DNA from: Perkinsus olseni
Lineage: Eukaryota > Perkinsozoa > Perkinsida
Reading direction: 5' to 3'
Assembly (NCBI GenBank): GCA_013115125.1
Contig: JABANN010000097.1
Location: forward strand, 1-64,000
Length of the DNA stretch: 64,000 bases
Shown here: positions 45,372 to 56,611 of the stretch, in pieces
How the letters are laid out: each line of letters starts with the position of its first letter
How positions within the stretch are numbered: position 1 is the first letter of the stretch
Notes under the pieces: generated by a model
Database searches by the model: none
What the model saw: the letters and a program-made list of their open reading frames with translations, nothing else
Told to the model about the DNA's origin: nothing
Translations under genes and position numbers: made by a program

Positions 45372-48300
45372 CTAAAACGTCGAGGAGGAGCTGCCCCCAG
45401 TCGAGGAGGAGATCCTCGAAACCCCCTGGTTGGCGTATGCGCCAACGGCGGAGAGGCGCACATGGACCTCGCAGATAGTGAGGGCGTTCTCATCGCTGCA
45501 CAAGCTTCCTGTTGGGTTCGGGTCTGAGGCCGGCACCAGCTTCCACCGGCACAATAATCCAACCTCACTACTGCTGGTTCCTTCACTCGAGCTCCACTTG
45601 GTACAGCCATCGAAGATGGGTGTTTCACCTGTAACATCTGTGAATCATGCGAGAACTTGTAACGGGGCGTATTACCCCATTGGAGCGGCTGTGGCACTTA
45701 TCGTCACCAAAGTAGGAAGGAGAGGACGCATCGCCGTCGCTATCTGTGTTGTCCATCGATGAGCTCCCAGATGACGAGGATGATAATCGCCTGAACTTAA
45801 GCGCGGTACAGGCTCTCCCCAAACTGACGACTGAGCGGAAGAGTAGGCCCACCTCGAGCCTGCAGGTCGGCACCTTCCACCAGAATCCATACACATGGAA
45901 CCGTAGCAGGGTACCGAGTGGCACGAGTCTGAGGTGACTCCTACTGTGCGGCTCCGAGAGTGGCAGTCCTACTGAGACTGCCGGTTGAAAGACGGTAAGG
46001 GCGTATGGCAAGGGTGGAGATAAGATCCTCATTCATCACACTTATCCGAGTAACATCATTCGAATCCATCGGTGAGTTTTCCTGCGTACGAAGCATGACC
46101 AAAACATAGTGGTGCTAGTAGTAGCAGTGTTACATCACGGAGCATCGTCCTCTCCAGCGAAGGGCTATTGACTGCCGACAACGCCTCTAGTCTGGCACGA
46201 CCATCCATAAAGCGACAGCAGCAGCAGCAGCAGCAGCATCATCATCATGACTGGGGAGGGGCTTACTCATCTTCTTCTGCTGCCTTCATCCTTCTCCGCT
46301 GTAGGACCCCAAGACGGTAGGCTTCAATGAGGGCAACACTACGGCGCACACGACTTCGCCGAATAACATACCTTCCGAAAAGAACAGCAACATGGCGGAG
46401 GAGCTACCCCCTCCACGCCCCGCTTACTCCCTAGCCGCGGCGATCTTCCGTCGCCACGCTTGAATCCTAGTAGCTGCCGCTCGTCGCTGCTCTCGTATCC
46501 GTCGAACATAGCACTTCACAGCCCGCTGCAACTTCACAAGGGCCTCTATCATCATAAGACTGCAGAGCCAGCAGTACCCTTGTGCTCAAAGCGAGATCGT
46601 AGCAGCCCTCACGTCTGTCGCCGCTGGGCTCTACCCTTCCACACCGCCTGTATCCGACAGGCCATCGCTGATCGTACGGTATGCAGGGCGAGGTTGAGAT
46701 GCTGAGGATTGCATGGTCAGCAACAGCCGCGTTCACCAGCATGAATCTCACCTCATACGCTGGTCGCTTGAGGAACACCTTCGTATTACCCACCAGAAAC
46801 AAGAAGTCCTTCACCGGTCTGTCAGCCTCTGAGGGAGGGAATGTTCAAGACTACTGCTGCACGGCAGCCACGTACTCGATGATAACTCATCAGCAAGCCT
46901 GGCCATACAAGTGCTTATCATCTGCCTCAGCTGCCCAGCTGCCATATCTTTGTACATGTGCCCAGTCATACCCGATAACACAGGCCAGTAGTCTTGAGCA
47001 AAGTCCTCTAGACTGATGCGAACTGGATACCTGACCCCCATCCTCCACAGCGCCCCCCCCCAACGGAGGCAGTTGACTACCCATTCCTAGCGACTTCCAC
47101 TGCCTGGATGACTCCACCATACCGCAATTGGTCGACTACCGAGCTACGCTCAAACCTACTAGAGGCGATGAGGCATAGTCGTAAGGCAACGGACATAGAC
47201 GACCTGTCGGGCAGGTTCTTCTGGTTAGGTTTGATGCATCTTATGAAGTGGGGGTTGGTCTCCTTCAAGACCGTCATCAATGCCGAAAGCTGATCTCGGA
47301 ACTCCCCCGCAACAGTATAACTGTGTAACGACTGTGTGACGGAGGGCGTCTGAGGGGTCCGCTAGTCAGCCTACACCTTCTGTCGCTTCCTTGGGGCTCC
47401 TCCAGTCGGCAATCCGAGATTCGAGTCCGATCGGAACGTCCGGAGTCCTCGCTAAAACATCAGTCCATGGGAGAGCAGCGACAGGGGAAAGAAGCACCCT
47501 CAGCTCCTTATTGGTCCCTAGGGCTTTTGCAAGATCGTTGGACATAGCATCACGGTTCTTGTCGAGGAATTGGTCACAGGAGTACTCTACTGGTCCAGCA
47601 AAGTGTCCAACCTAGCAGAGCACTTCCCTGAGCCGGTGCCCACTGGCCTGGTAGAGCTCACAATAAAGGAGACCTTCTTCTGCTTAACAACCTCAAACAT
47701 CTTTCTCCGTTCCTGCTGCTGATGCTGATACTCATCGTTATCCTCACCGCCGTGCCGCGGGTGCTGTTGTTGAGCTCGAGCCAGAGGTCCATCACAGGAA
47801 TGTGCCTTCGCTATTTTCCCAAAGTAGTTCTCATCACTTCCTCCCACAACCTAAGCACTACCCTCCCTCCTACGAACCACTGGATACTGCTACTACCTTG
47901 CACTCCTCATCCAGTAGGGTGAGAAGCCCATCAGGGCGTCCGTCGAGAAGGGCTATACCTGTAAAACACCATGCTTGGGAGCATACAGGGCGCTGCATCC
48001 TGTTATTACTAGCCTGATTGTCAGGGTAATCTAGGACGACAGACTCCCAGTGGATACCATCTCTATGATACACCTGCTGTTCATGGTTGAATACATAGTC
48101 AACAAAGAAGCCCTGCAGACGCTCATTAGCGTAGTTGATGCCTGACAAGATAAGATACAACCCTACTACGAGCTACATCGCTCGAACGACGGCAGAGGGT
48201 GCCAAGTGCAATCCAACTGGTGACCGCCCTTTTCCTCCCTCCCAACCTACATAGCTGCTCAAAGGTGTTGTTCTTGTAGTATTCAAAACCAAAGATATCC

Positions 48301-50706
48301 AGTACACCGCAGAAGAGCGATCCGTCATCAGTAAAGTCCGCCAGGGATGATGCTACACCTGCTACTAACGCCATAACCGTGCATCCAAAGGCCTCATCGT
48401 GTATATCACTTTGCCTCCGGCGACGCTCATATGTTGCGGGGGAGGGTGTGGCGGTGATACAAGCCGAGTTGGTCTTGACCACCACTTTAGTGAAGACCAG
48501 ACCATAGAGGAATCTTGCAAGAGCATCTCTCTGCTCAATCGCCTTTTCTACTGGTAGTGGAATAACTGATAATGATGTTGACGACACACCAGCCGCCTTG
48601 TCGCCATTCCCACCGCAATGATCATCAACAGCACTGTATGACTTGGAGCACAACGCCCTCTCCATGACCTCGCTGTCCAAGTCCAGGAGCTCACAAGCCT
48701 GATGCGTACGAAGTGATTGGGCACAGAGGCCCCCTCTACTACTAACCAGAGCTAGTTCTTCTCTGTTGATGACCACGGAGGCCTCGCTATCTCCTTCCGG
48801 TGCGGCAAATTCGACATTACCCAGGCCTAATATTCATCCCTATTACCGTACCATACATCGACCAACTCACGTAGTATTGCAGCGGCTAGTCTGAATATAT
48901 GTTCAATACCCTCCTTGCCGTAGCCAATTACCGTCATCGCATGGACCGTCCCTACACCACAACGAGACCTAATGGCGGGCTGCAGTGTGCCTTATTACGC
49001 TCGAAGCCTTCGAGGTCCAAACCATGCGATAACTTGTGTACAGCAGTATCCCGAGTAAGGTAAGAGAAACTGATCACCCCAACAACAGTCGAAGTGCCCT
49101 AATGGCCGTCAGCCCGGACTACCAAGAATGGTCTGCCAATCCTTTTAACTCGATCTCCATGCCCTTGACGCCCTCAGCATCTATTATTTGAGGGTAGCTG
49201 TAGAGACCTGCCGTATGGTGATGGGACTAGCATGAGCAGCACTGGAGGCCTACATCCACCCGCCGTCCTCCTACTCACTGCCGCTGCCGCACAGATTTGA
49301 TAGAAAATATGAAAGTTCCTCTCTCCCTGTATTTGATTGGTAACCCTTATCTTCTCCAACAGATAACTAAGTACTGGTCCTCGTGACAGCCCTAGCTTGC
49401 GTCCTTTTACGTTTCGATCCTAGCCCCCTTCAATCGTAGGTGATCCTTTTCCCCGTCAAACTGTAGCTGTATGAATTTGCCAAACCGTGACGAGTTATCA
49501 TTCCGCAAAGTACCTGTGTAGACCCCTGGGAGTAATGGTGAATAGGTGGGCCCTCATTACATGCATTGCCAAAGGCTTCTAGCAGTGGGTTGGACTCTAA
49601 GACTTGCCGGTTGATGTCGCCTTTGGATGCCCGTCCACAGGCTGATAGGAACTGCATTACCTACAGTTCGATAACCCACAGTAGTAGCAAGGCCAAGAAA
49701 GACCCAATCTGACAAGCTTAGTGGTCTCGGTCTTGCCGGCTCCAGATTCACCACTGATGAGAATTGACTGCGATACTCCTTGCCGGACCGACGACTCTCC
49801 GCACATACCCTGACGTAAATAATCCTCAGGCCGGGGAAGCGCATAAAACTTTCAACCAACCTTATAAGCTTGAAGGGCAGTCGAGAAAACATGCGGTGTG
49901 TGGATGAAGCTGTCGGGGTCTAATAGGAACCTGAACACGTACCGCTCCACCCTTCCTGCATTACACCGAGATGGCGGAGGCTGTTGGTAGCTCCCACAGT
50001 CAGGGAGACCCTATTACCTGTCAACGATGCTCTTCTCATACAAACCCTTGATGTATTTGAATGGGTTAACAGCGAGCAGTATTGGCCCGCACATAGTGTA
50101 CAACTGATCTCTATTGAAGCGGTTCTGAGTATACAGGATGAGCTGCTGCTGTTGCTATACCACACACTTCTACCTGGAGGACCTGTAGTAGAGCTGGCTC
50201 ATGAAGATGCTTGAGTGAAGTTAAATCATCAACATCCTCTCTGCCGAACGCCCTCGACACAGGATATCTATACCGCATCATTGCCTACAGTGGTACAATG
50301 GTGGCGTTCTTACACTTGACAGTCCCTTGGTACCACCACTTCTAGACTCTCCTGAATACTCAACGACTATCTTACGTCATCCAGCCTGCTGACGCACCTC
50401 ATTATGTGAAGCAAGTCGCACAAGCATAGCATTATTCTCGTCTACTCCGATGACCTGATAATGCTTGCTATATAACTCTACCCAAGTCCTCTCATACTGC
50501 TCCTCTACCTCCCCAACCTGCCATGCTTCCTCAGTATCCACCGGCACCCACACCGTGCTGCCGGTCTCCACTGAAGTTGTTGCTGTTGCTGGTGGTGGAG
50601 ACCAATCACTCCCTCCATATGATGGTTTCTTTGGAGTACGATACTTCCCCTCCGCCCGAGACTTCGAGGTCAAAGTGCTTTTACGATTACGACGTGACAG
50701 CAGCAT
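45372..50706 (-). CDS. myosin heavy chain with IQ motifs and Ser-rich tail
   Basis: Actin motor. N terminus from ATG 50706: basic tail, then an SH3-like fold ([20 protein letters not shown]). Motor landmarks in order: [51 protein letters not shown] (P loop), [36 protein letters not shown] (switch I), [17 protein letters not shown] (switch II/relay), [33 protein letters not shown] region, [46 protein letters not shown]. After the converter come IQ motifs ([38 protein letters not shown]). The tail continues: [40 protein letters not shown], a Ser-rich linker, and a last segment [17 protein letters not shown].. [15 protein letters not shown] ending at 45372. No coiled coil long enough for filaments. 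Class not assigned. Tail joins beyond 46.3 kb rest on phase only. Confidence 0.82.
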
Positions 50707-50998
50707 TTAAGCAGACTCTTAGCAGCGAGAGTTAACACAACCCTCAGTAGCAACTAATGCATGAGAGCTTGTATTGATTTACCACTACTAACACAAGAAG
50801 GGCTTAAGTACTGCGGAAGATGATGCTTGTCGAGCACCAACTCCCGAATCACAACAAGGAAATCCATCTTGCGCCGTCGTCGTCTCCTAGGCGGCGCATA
50901 ACTGAATCTCGCTCGCCTTAAAGTGGCCATTAGGAAACAGCACGAGAATCAACCTTATCGAGTGACGTTCACAGCATTCCGTGAGCCCCTCCTCTATA

Positions 50999-51511
50999 AT
51001 GCATCCTTTATTCATCGTCACTGTCTGCATCCTGTCTGTGTCACACAGCCTTACTAGAGGCCTTAAGATACTCGGGCGAAGGTATGTAGGGACCATCGAG
51101 ACGTCCGATAATGACAAGAAGATAACGGCTGAGTTGGCCTTCGCGGACACGGGTAACAAGGTGAACATGAAATTCTGGAGCGGTGATGGTGCCATTCTTA
51201 ACGAGGGGCCGGTCATCTCTGCCCTGTTCGACTATGGACCACAGCTTCCGGTCCTTCACGACTCTCCCAATATCTACGCTCTACCCCAAGTTGATGAGTT
51301 TCAACGTATCAAACTCACCCCGGGCGCATATGGACTGAAACCTGCACAGATGGCTGCCGTGTTCAACAGGAAGCTAGGGAATGTCGTCAAGGCCGATAAG
51401 GGAGACTTCCAATGGTTGTATTATGGGCCTTCGGGCCCTAACCGTAGGGCGGATTATATCAAGATGATGATTGGTGGGCAGCTTGTCAAGTTGAGACTCA
51501 TCGATAAGTAG
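50999..51511 (+). CDS. secreted single-exon protein, 170 aa
   Basis: ATG 50999 starts MHPLFIVTVCILSVSHSLTR, a signal peptide with likely cut after SHS. The mature part is beta-rich: RRYVGTIETSDNDKKITAEL, GNKVNMKFWSGDGAILNEGP, ALFDYGPQLPVLHDSPNIYA, LKPAQMAAVFNRKLGNVVKA, QWLYYGPSGPNRRADYIKMM, end VKLRLIDK. No Cys in the mature part and no anchor. It lacks introns, unlike most neighbours. No family recognised; a lineage-specific secreted family is likely. Divergent from the myosin start. Confidence 0.7.
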   Translation: MHPLFIVTVCILSVSHSLTRGLKILGRRYVGTIETSDNDKKITAELAFADTGNKVNMKFWSGDGAILNEGPVISALFDYGPQLPVLHDSPNIYALPQVDEFQRIKLTPGAYGLKPAQMAAVFNRKLGNVVKADKGDFQWLYYGPSGPNRRADYIKMMIGGQLVKLRLIDK

Positions 51512-51597
51512 AGTAATGTTGAGTCGATCTGATGCATGTTCGTGTTTTGATGTAGCTGTCCCTCTAGCCATGTTGCCGTTGAGTACAGTGAACACGG

Positions 51598-51816
51598 TAA
51601 GACCATCACCATGTGCTGCAGCTGCTGCTGACCAACACCATGTGCTGCTGTTGACTATCACCATGTGCTGCAGCTGCTGCTGACCATCACCATGTGCTGC
51701 TGCTGATATCACCTTGTGCTGCTGACCATCACCATGTGCTGCTGCTGCTGCTGCTGAACATCACCATGTGCTGCTGCTGACCATCACCATGTGCTGCTGC
51801 TGACCATCATGCTGGC
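51598..51816. repeat. imperfect tandem repeat, CTG-rich
   Basis: About nine units of a motif built on accatcaccatgtgctgctg, with variable numbers of ctg triplets (up to six). It lies just 3' of the secreted-protein gene and probably falls in its 3' UTR or spacer. Confidence 0.9.
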
Positions 51817-52382
51817 GTTCGTCCGCTTAATGAACCTATGGCTCCACAAACACTTTCGCGGTTCCCTTCACCTACTACTCACCGGTGCTTGCTTTCGATA
51901 TCACCTCGAGTGCCCTCTGCGGCCAGTGGCAGCTGTGAATGATGGTGCGATGCACAATAGAGGCACGTCCTACCGATATGACTAATACTAGCAACTCAAT
52001 ACCATTAACACACTAGATGAACATCCTGAGTACCATTCAAGTGCATCAATTTTACCAATGTCGATCTCATCAAACTCACCCCCTTGGAGTTAGCCCTGAG
52101 GGGAAGCAGAGTATTGTCAAAGTAACCAGGACCGAAGAGGATGATCAGCCGTGGAAGGGTACCGGAACCTAGTGCGAGAGGGGCATGCTTGCTGCTCTCA
52201 CTCTTCTGGGAAGCTGCTGCTGCACTACCATATGCCCTGCAGGAGCTGCTGGCGATCCTTGGACCTGATCATCAGCTCACACTAGTGATATCCTAACTCG
52301 TGGCCTACAATGATGGAGGGTCGCGGGACCGAGCTATAATGTACGGGGGGTGGGACCGGGACGGACGCAGGCGCCTAAGAAG

Positions 52383-52625
52383 ATGGACAAGCTCACCAGG
52401 CTGACACAGCAGACTAAACAGTAAGCTTACGGTGTGTCTATAGGGGCCGCCAGGATGTATGCCAACCTGAGCAGTAGAGGCCTGAAAGACATTGAGGAGG
52501 TACGGTTCAGCGCTGGGCCCCCTGGTTACACTAGCAACTAGAGTGGCACTAGGCAGGCTTATACCCGGCACAGCAATAGAATGCCTAGAAAGAGACATAC
52601 TCCTCTGGACTTCCGCCTGAAATAG
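52383..52625 (+). CDS. possible small basic protein, three exons
   Basis: MDKLTRLTQQTKQ, a 33-nt GT-AG intron (52421-52453), then MYANLSSRGLKDIEE, a 42-nt intron, and SGTRQAYTRHSNRMPRKRHT with the end PLDFRLK at 52625. Both joins keep phase. It would be about 55 residues, basic, with no family. It may be the 3' part of a longer gene whose other exons lie in 51.8-52.3 kb, where fragments such as VSPEGKQSIVKVTRTEEDDQ look coding. Confidence 0.35.
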
Positions 52626-52795
52626 CACTTCAAGAGTATGAGCATGTTCCTATAGAGTACCCGCTGGTTGGGAGCCGTGATACGTACAGCCACCGCTCCG
52701 CTGTCCCTCTTTCCTCTCGCTGTGAACATGCTCCCAACGCTTGGGACACGATACACTGATGGGGGCTAATGGAGATGGAGGGAAGGTTGGGGAAC

Positions 52796-54514
52796 CTAGT
52801 GGAAGTGGATGCCTACTACCTGTGGAAGGCCAAGGGCAATAGATGATCTCGTTCCCGTATGGGGCATAGGCACCGAATATGACTTAGCTCGTTCAACAAC
52901 CTGCAAAGAAGTAGTAGTCCTCCTAGTAGCACCCCATGGCTCTCTACATGCACGCCCGTATGGTCCTTAGGCTTTTCCGCCTCTGCAGCGTTAGTGTCCA
53001 TGGTTACTCTCGTAGTAATAGGCGCTTTAGCTGGGGGACTGCCTGTTGTTGGTTCAGTAGTAGACGCCCGCTCCTCCACTCTATTCTGTTGGGCAGCGGC
53101 GTCATCTTGACAGACCGTCACGTCGCTGGTCGTCTTCTGCGACCCTCCCAAGCTCGTAGCTCTGCTCGATCTTTCTTCTCCCTGATAGACCCATCACCCA
53201 ACCAGCAGCCGATCGGTCACCCTACCCGTGCCGAAAGCAACATATCCCTAGCCTGATTACTATGCTTCTCCACATAAGACATGACAGCCTCGAGCGCCGC
53301 ATCAAAGTCCGTCGCCTTCCGCTCCACAGAGACCCCATGACGATCCTGATTCGAGGACGCCGTCTTAGGTGTGGGCCTCCTCGGGCTGCTGCTGATGTTG
53401 TTCTCCCGAGGTGTCCTGCCCTTCCGAGGCGTCAGCTCCGATACAGGTATCGTCCAGCTGATCGGTGATGGCCGGGTTGGGGAATCCAGAGCAGCGCCCT
53501 ACAGATGGGATGCTTCATAAGCAACGATCACGCAGGGGAACCACAGGGACCTCAGTCTGCTCCGCCTTCCCACGCTGGAGGTCGCTCGGTACTTCTCCTC
53601 TGTCGGCAGCAGCCTGCAATGGTATCTCTAGGGCCACTCCCTCCCTCACCGGCCTTACCCCTCGTGATCTGGGCGTGACGACCTTCGGCGACTCCTGTTG
53701 CCGCCGTTCCGGCACTCTAGGGGGTGATGGCCTGTGGAGAGCTTGATAGCTACCCATAGTAGGACGCTCCCATTACCTCTTGTCCAGAGTACGTCCCTCC
53801 TCATGCCCTTGCCGCAGCTCCCGACCGAGCGCCCGCAGCTGCTCCTCATGCTCCTTCATCAGTATCTCTTTCTCCATTTTGTGCTGCCGATTACCAATGG
53901 GCTGCCGTGAGCGGACAGATCTATACCTTCGCCTTAGTCAACTTGATCCACTCCTTCACCCGTGCCAATCGATCAATATACGTATCCCGCTGGTCCTGAG
54001 TAGCCACCTCCTGCGGGTAGACACCAGACTGCCCCACCTCCCATTTATGCTTCGACGCACGCAGCTCTCGTAGCTCGGCACGCAATTGCTGATTCCTCTC
54101 GTTCACGCAGGACACCTTGCAGCCGGGCGGGATATGCAGCCATTCACTGCAACTGAGTTGAATTACCTCAGTCTCAAGCTTTTTGACCTTGAAAGCCAGA
54201 GCCACACAGCGTCTGCACGTGGTCACCTCTCCAGTAGAATCTAGAGGAACACCAGTAAAACCTTGGTCTACGACGGTCAAGGCGCGATACCCGCCGAGAT
54301 TCCCTCGACGCTCATCTCCTCCTTCGGTGGTAAATGAGAGCGTATCGAGGTAAGAGCCTTCCTTATTCTCAGAGTCAGCACCTACCACCAGGGCCGCGCT
54401 TGTGGGCCAGATAGAGGCAATCGACTAACAGACCTCTGGGGCTCCATCACGCTCCTCTGCGTCCGTGAAGTCCGCTCTTCTGGAGGGACGAGACACGGGA
54501 GAGCGATGGGTCAT
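52796..54514 (-). CDS. coiled-coil protein
   Basis: ATG 54514 gives MTHRSPVSRPSRRADFTDAE, then ADSENKEGSYLDTLSFTTEG, a CRRC pair, and a helical stretch with heptad pattern (KVKKLETEVIQL, NERNQQLRAELRELRASKHK, IDRLARVKEWIKLTKAK, KMEKEILMKEHEEQLRALGR). After short introns come a Pro/Ser/Arg-rich region (HRPSPPRVPERRQQ, RENNISSSPRRPTPKTASSN), a helix (ATDFDAALEAVMSYVEKHS), a Thr/Ala-rich part and the end LPQVVGIHFH at 52796. No named domain. Layout is typical of cytoskeletal or basal-body scaffolds, which is only inference. Confidence 0.6.
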
Positions 54515-54668
54515 GGAAGGGGAGGAAGATCGAGCAACTCGAGTGGCATTCTCGAAACTCCGATTGATAACAAAATAGGGGAGAAGCGACACCAATCACA
54601 CAACAGTATACTACGGACATATTCATGTCGACTGGCGGACTATGCTCTACACGGACGTGAGCCTCTCC

Positions 54669-56372
54669 TCATTTCTTCTTCTCTTTACCCTTGCCGCCTT
54701 TCTTTCCTTTACTCGCTCCAAGAGCCTGCGAGCAACAGGCGAACCTCGACACACGTGTTCGCCAATAGGATTCCAAGGCTTCTAGGGTTCAACAATTAAC
54801 ATGCCCCGTAATGGGCCGTCACAACGAGAGCAGCTTCCCGACTAGGGATCCTCGGGAATCCCGAGAATGGCCGTTAAAGTAACGTGACCATCACTGTGGC
54901 CTTGAGAAGCGCTGCGGTATCATGAAGTAAATGGGAATCACTCCGCGTACAAGGCTAGGTAAAAGCAGACAACACCCGAATGTCTTCGAGTTGGATGATA
55001 AAACTACCCCTCGACCTCCACACTGCCAATGCAACTAGTACTACCTGTTCCAGTGCCTCGAGGGTTGTGGGAGAGCATCGCTCCGTCAAGAGAACCTCCT
55101 TGACGTGAGACAAGCCTATCAGTCCCTGTACTACACGCTGGGCTCCAACATCAGTGAAGAAATTACCACTCAGGTTGTACCTGAGATAGCACATGATGAA
55201 GACCCAGAGCCATTGCTGGCAGCAGCCGCCTACCGCTCAATCGTAAGGCACCCACGAAAGGCTTTAGTAAGCTCCCTCAGCACCTCCTCCTTCTCATGGA
55301 TTTTGTTGTCGGCGACATTGATAACCTAAGTATCCATACAACGCGGTGACTGTTGAATCGTTGCGCTCTCACCTTGAGCTTCTTAGCGCCACGAGCCCCT
55401 CTAGACAGGAGTTCCACCAGCCCCCCAGCCTCAAGATGATTGCCTCGAAGATTGAGGTCCTCGATTATGCTGAACACGGGAGAGGTCATATTCTGCACGG
55501 CTGTAGGCTACTCACCAGTGCACATAAATCAGAATGAGAGAGAGGTGTTGGGCTCCCTCCGGCCCTATGCCACAGTACTGCAAGCTGAGCCCCCGTAGGG
55601 ATCCATTCTGGCACAACCCTGAGGTAACCATAGTGAGGCAGAGAGAACGAAGCCTCGGCAAGACCTTCAGCCAAGGCCTCGAGCCCGGCGTTGCCGAATT
55701 TATTGTGATCTAGTCTGAGTAGTGATATCAACTTATACCCATTCAAGCTAAGCGTTCTGCCCAGTATAGCACACCCTAGACCTGAGAGAAGGGCCCCTCG
55801 ACAGCAGTAGGAAAGGCGGCAAAATCAGCGTATTACTCGTTACGCCACCATCGGTGATCTGCAGGTCCTCCACAAGACAGCCACCGAACTGCAAGAGAAT
55901 GTAGCAAGAAATCCTGAGCAATGGGCCGCTTACCTGGGGGCTGGTCGGCATCTCCAGGTAGTTGCAGACACTCCGTACGCCCTCATCACTCATCTCGCAC
56001 TTCCATAACCTCAAAGCCTTGAACTTGTTGTAGTTGGACTGCCGCAATGCCTGAAGGATCCGAAGGTGATGGTGACAATGTCCACCTCAGATGTTACCTC
56101 GCACGCGATCCTAAAGGCCATGATATCCTGCGGGCCATTGAAGTTCCAAGCCGGAAGCTCCTCCCTACACGGAACGGCGTACAGAGTGGAATCACTGGAG
56201 GTCAGTACCCCTCCTCAACTATGGTGTTCATGATGCCCTCCAATTGAGCCAACTTGGGCACTTCATAATCTTTCTGCAACTTCCTCAACTTCTTGACGAA
56301 CTCCTCGAAGAGATCTACTTCGTCTTCTCCTCCCCCGCCTTTCTTGGGCGCTGCCTTCTTCTTCGGACCCAT
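54669..56372 (-). CDS. leucine-rich repeat (RNase-inhibitor type) protein
   Basis: ATG 56372 starts MGPKKKAAPKKGGGGEDEVD, then a helix (FEEFVKKLRKLQKDYEVPKL). Repeats of 28-30 residues follow: FKALRLWKCEMSDEGVRSVC, VEDLQITDGG, ISLLRLDHNKFGNAGLEALA, IEDLNLRGNHLEAGGLVELL, LSGNFFTDVGAQRVVQGLIG. The LxxNxxxxxGxxxLxxxL pattern is the RI type. The C terminus is again lysine-rich (ASKGKKGGKGKEKKK, stop at 54669), so both ends carry basic tails. Introns of about 45-60 nt separate the repeats. LRR proteins of this type are common in axonemes and as scaffolds; no specific orthologue is claimed. Confidence 0.72.
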
Positions 56373-56611
56373 AGAAAACACTGAATGCCCAACCATCAGC
56401 CCCGATCATTGACAAGCGTAAGACCACAATGAGAGGAAACGAATATAAGTAACAGGTGTAGTACGGGTAGTAGTAGGCCGAAACGGGAAAGCTACTGCTG
56501 CTGCTGCTTCTGGTGTTCTTGTCGAGGGATGGTACGGCTAATGATAAATTAAGAACTTGTCGGCTCCGGCTGGAAAGTATACATCGACGCTGTGCTCTGA
56601 GGATGCGGTAG

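Noticed and set aside
52700-52843. Plus-strand stretch reading LGNLVEVDAYYLWKAKGNR
   Set aside because: It is antisense to the last exon of the minus-strand coiled-coil gene (VVERAKSYSVPMPH to GIHFH), which joins in phase.
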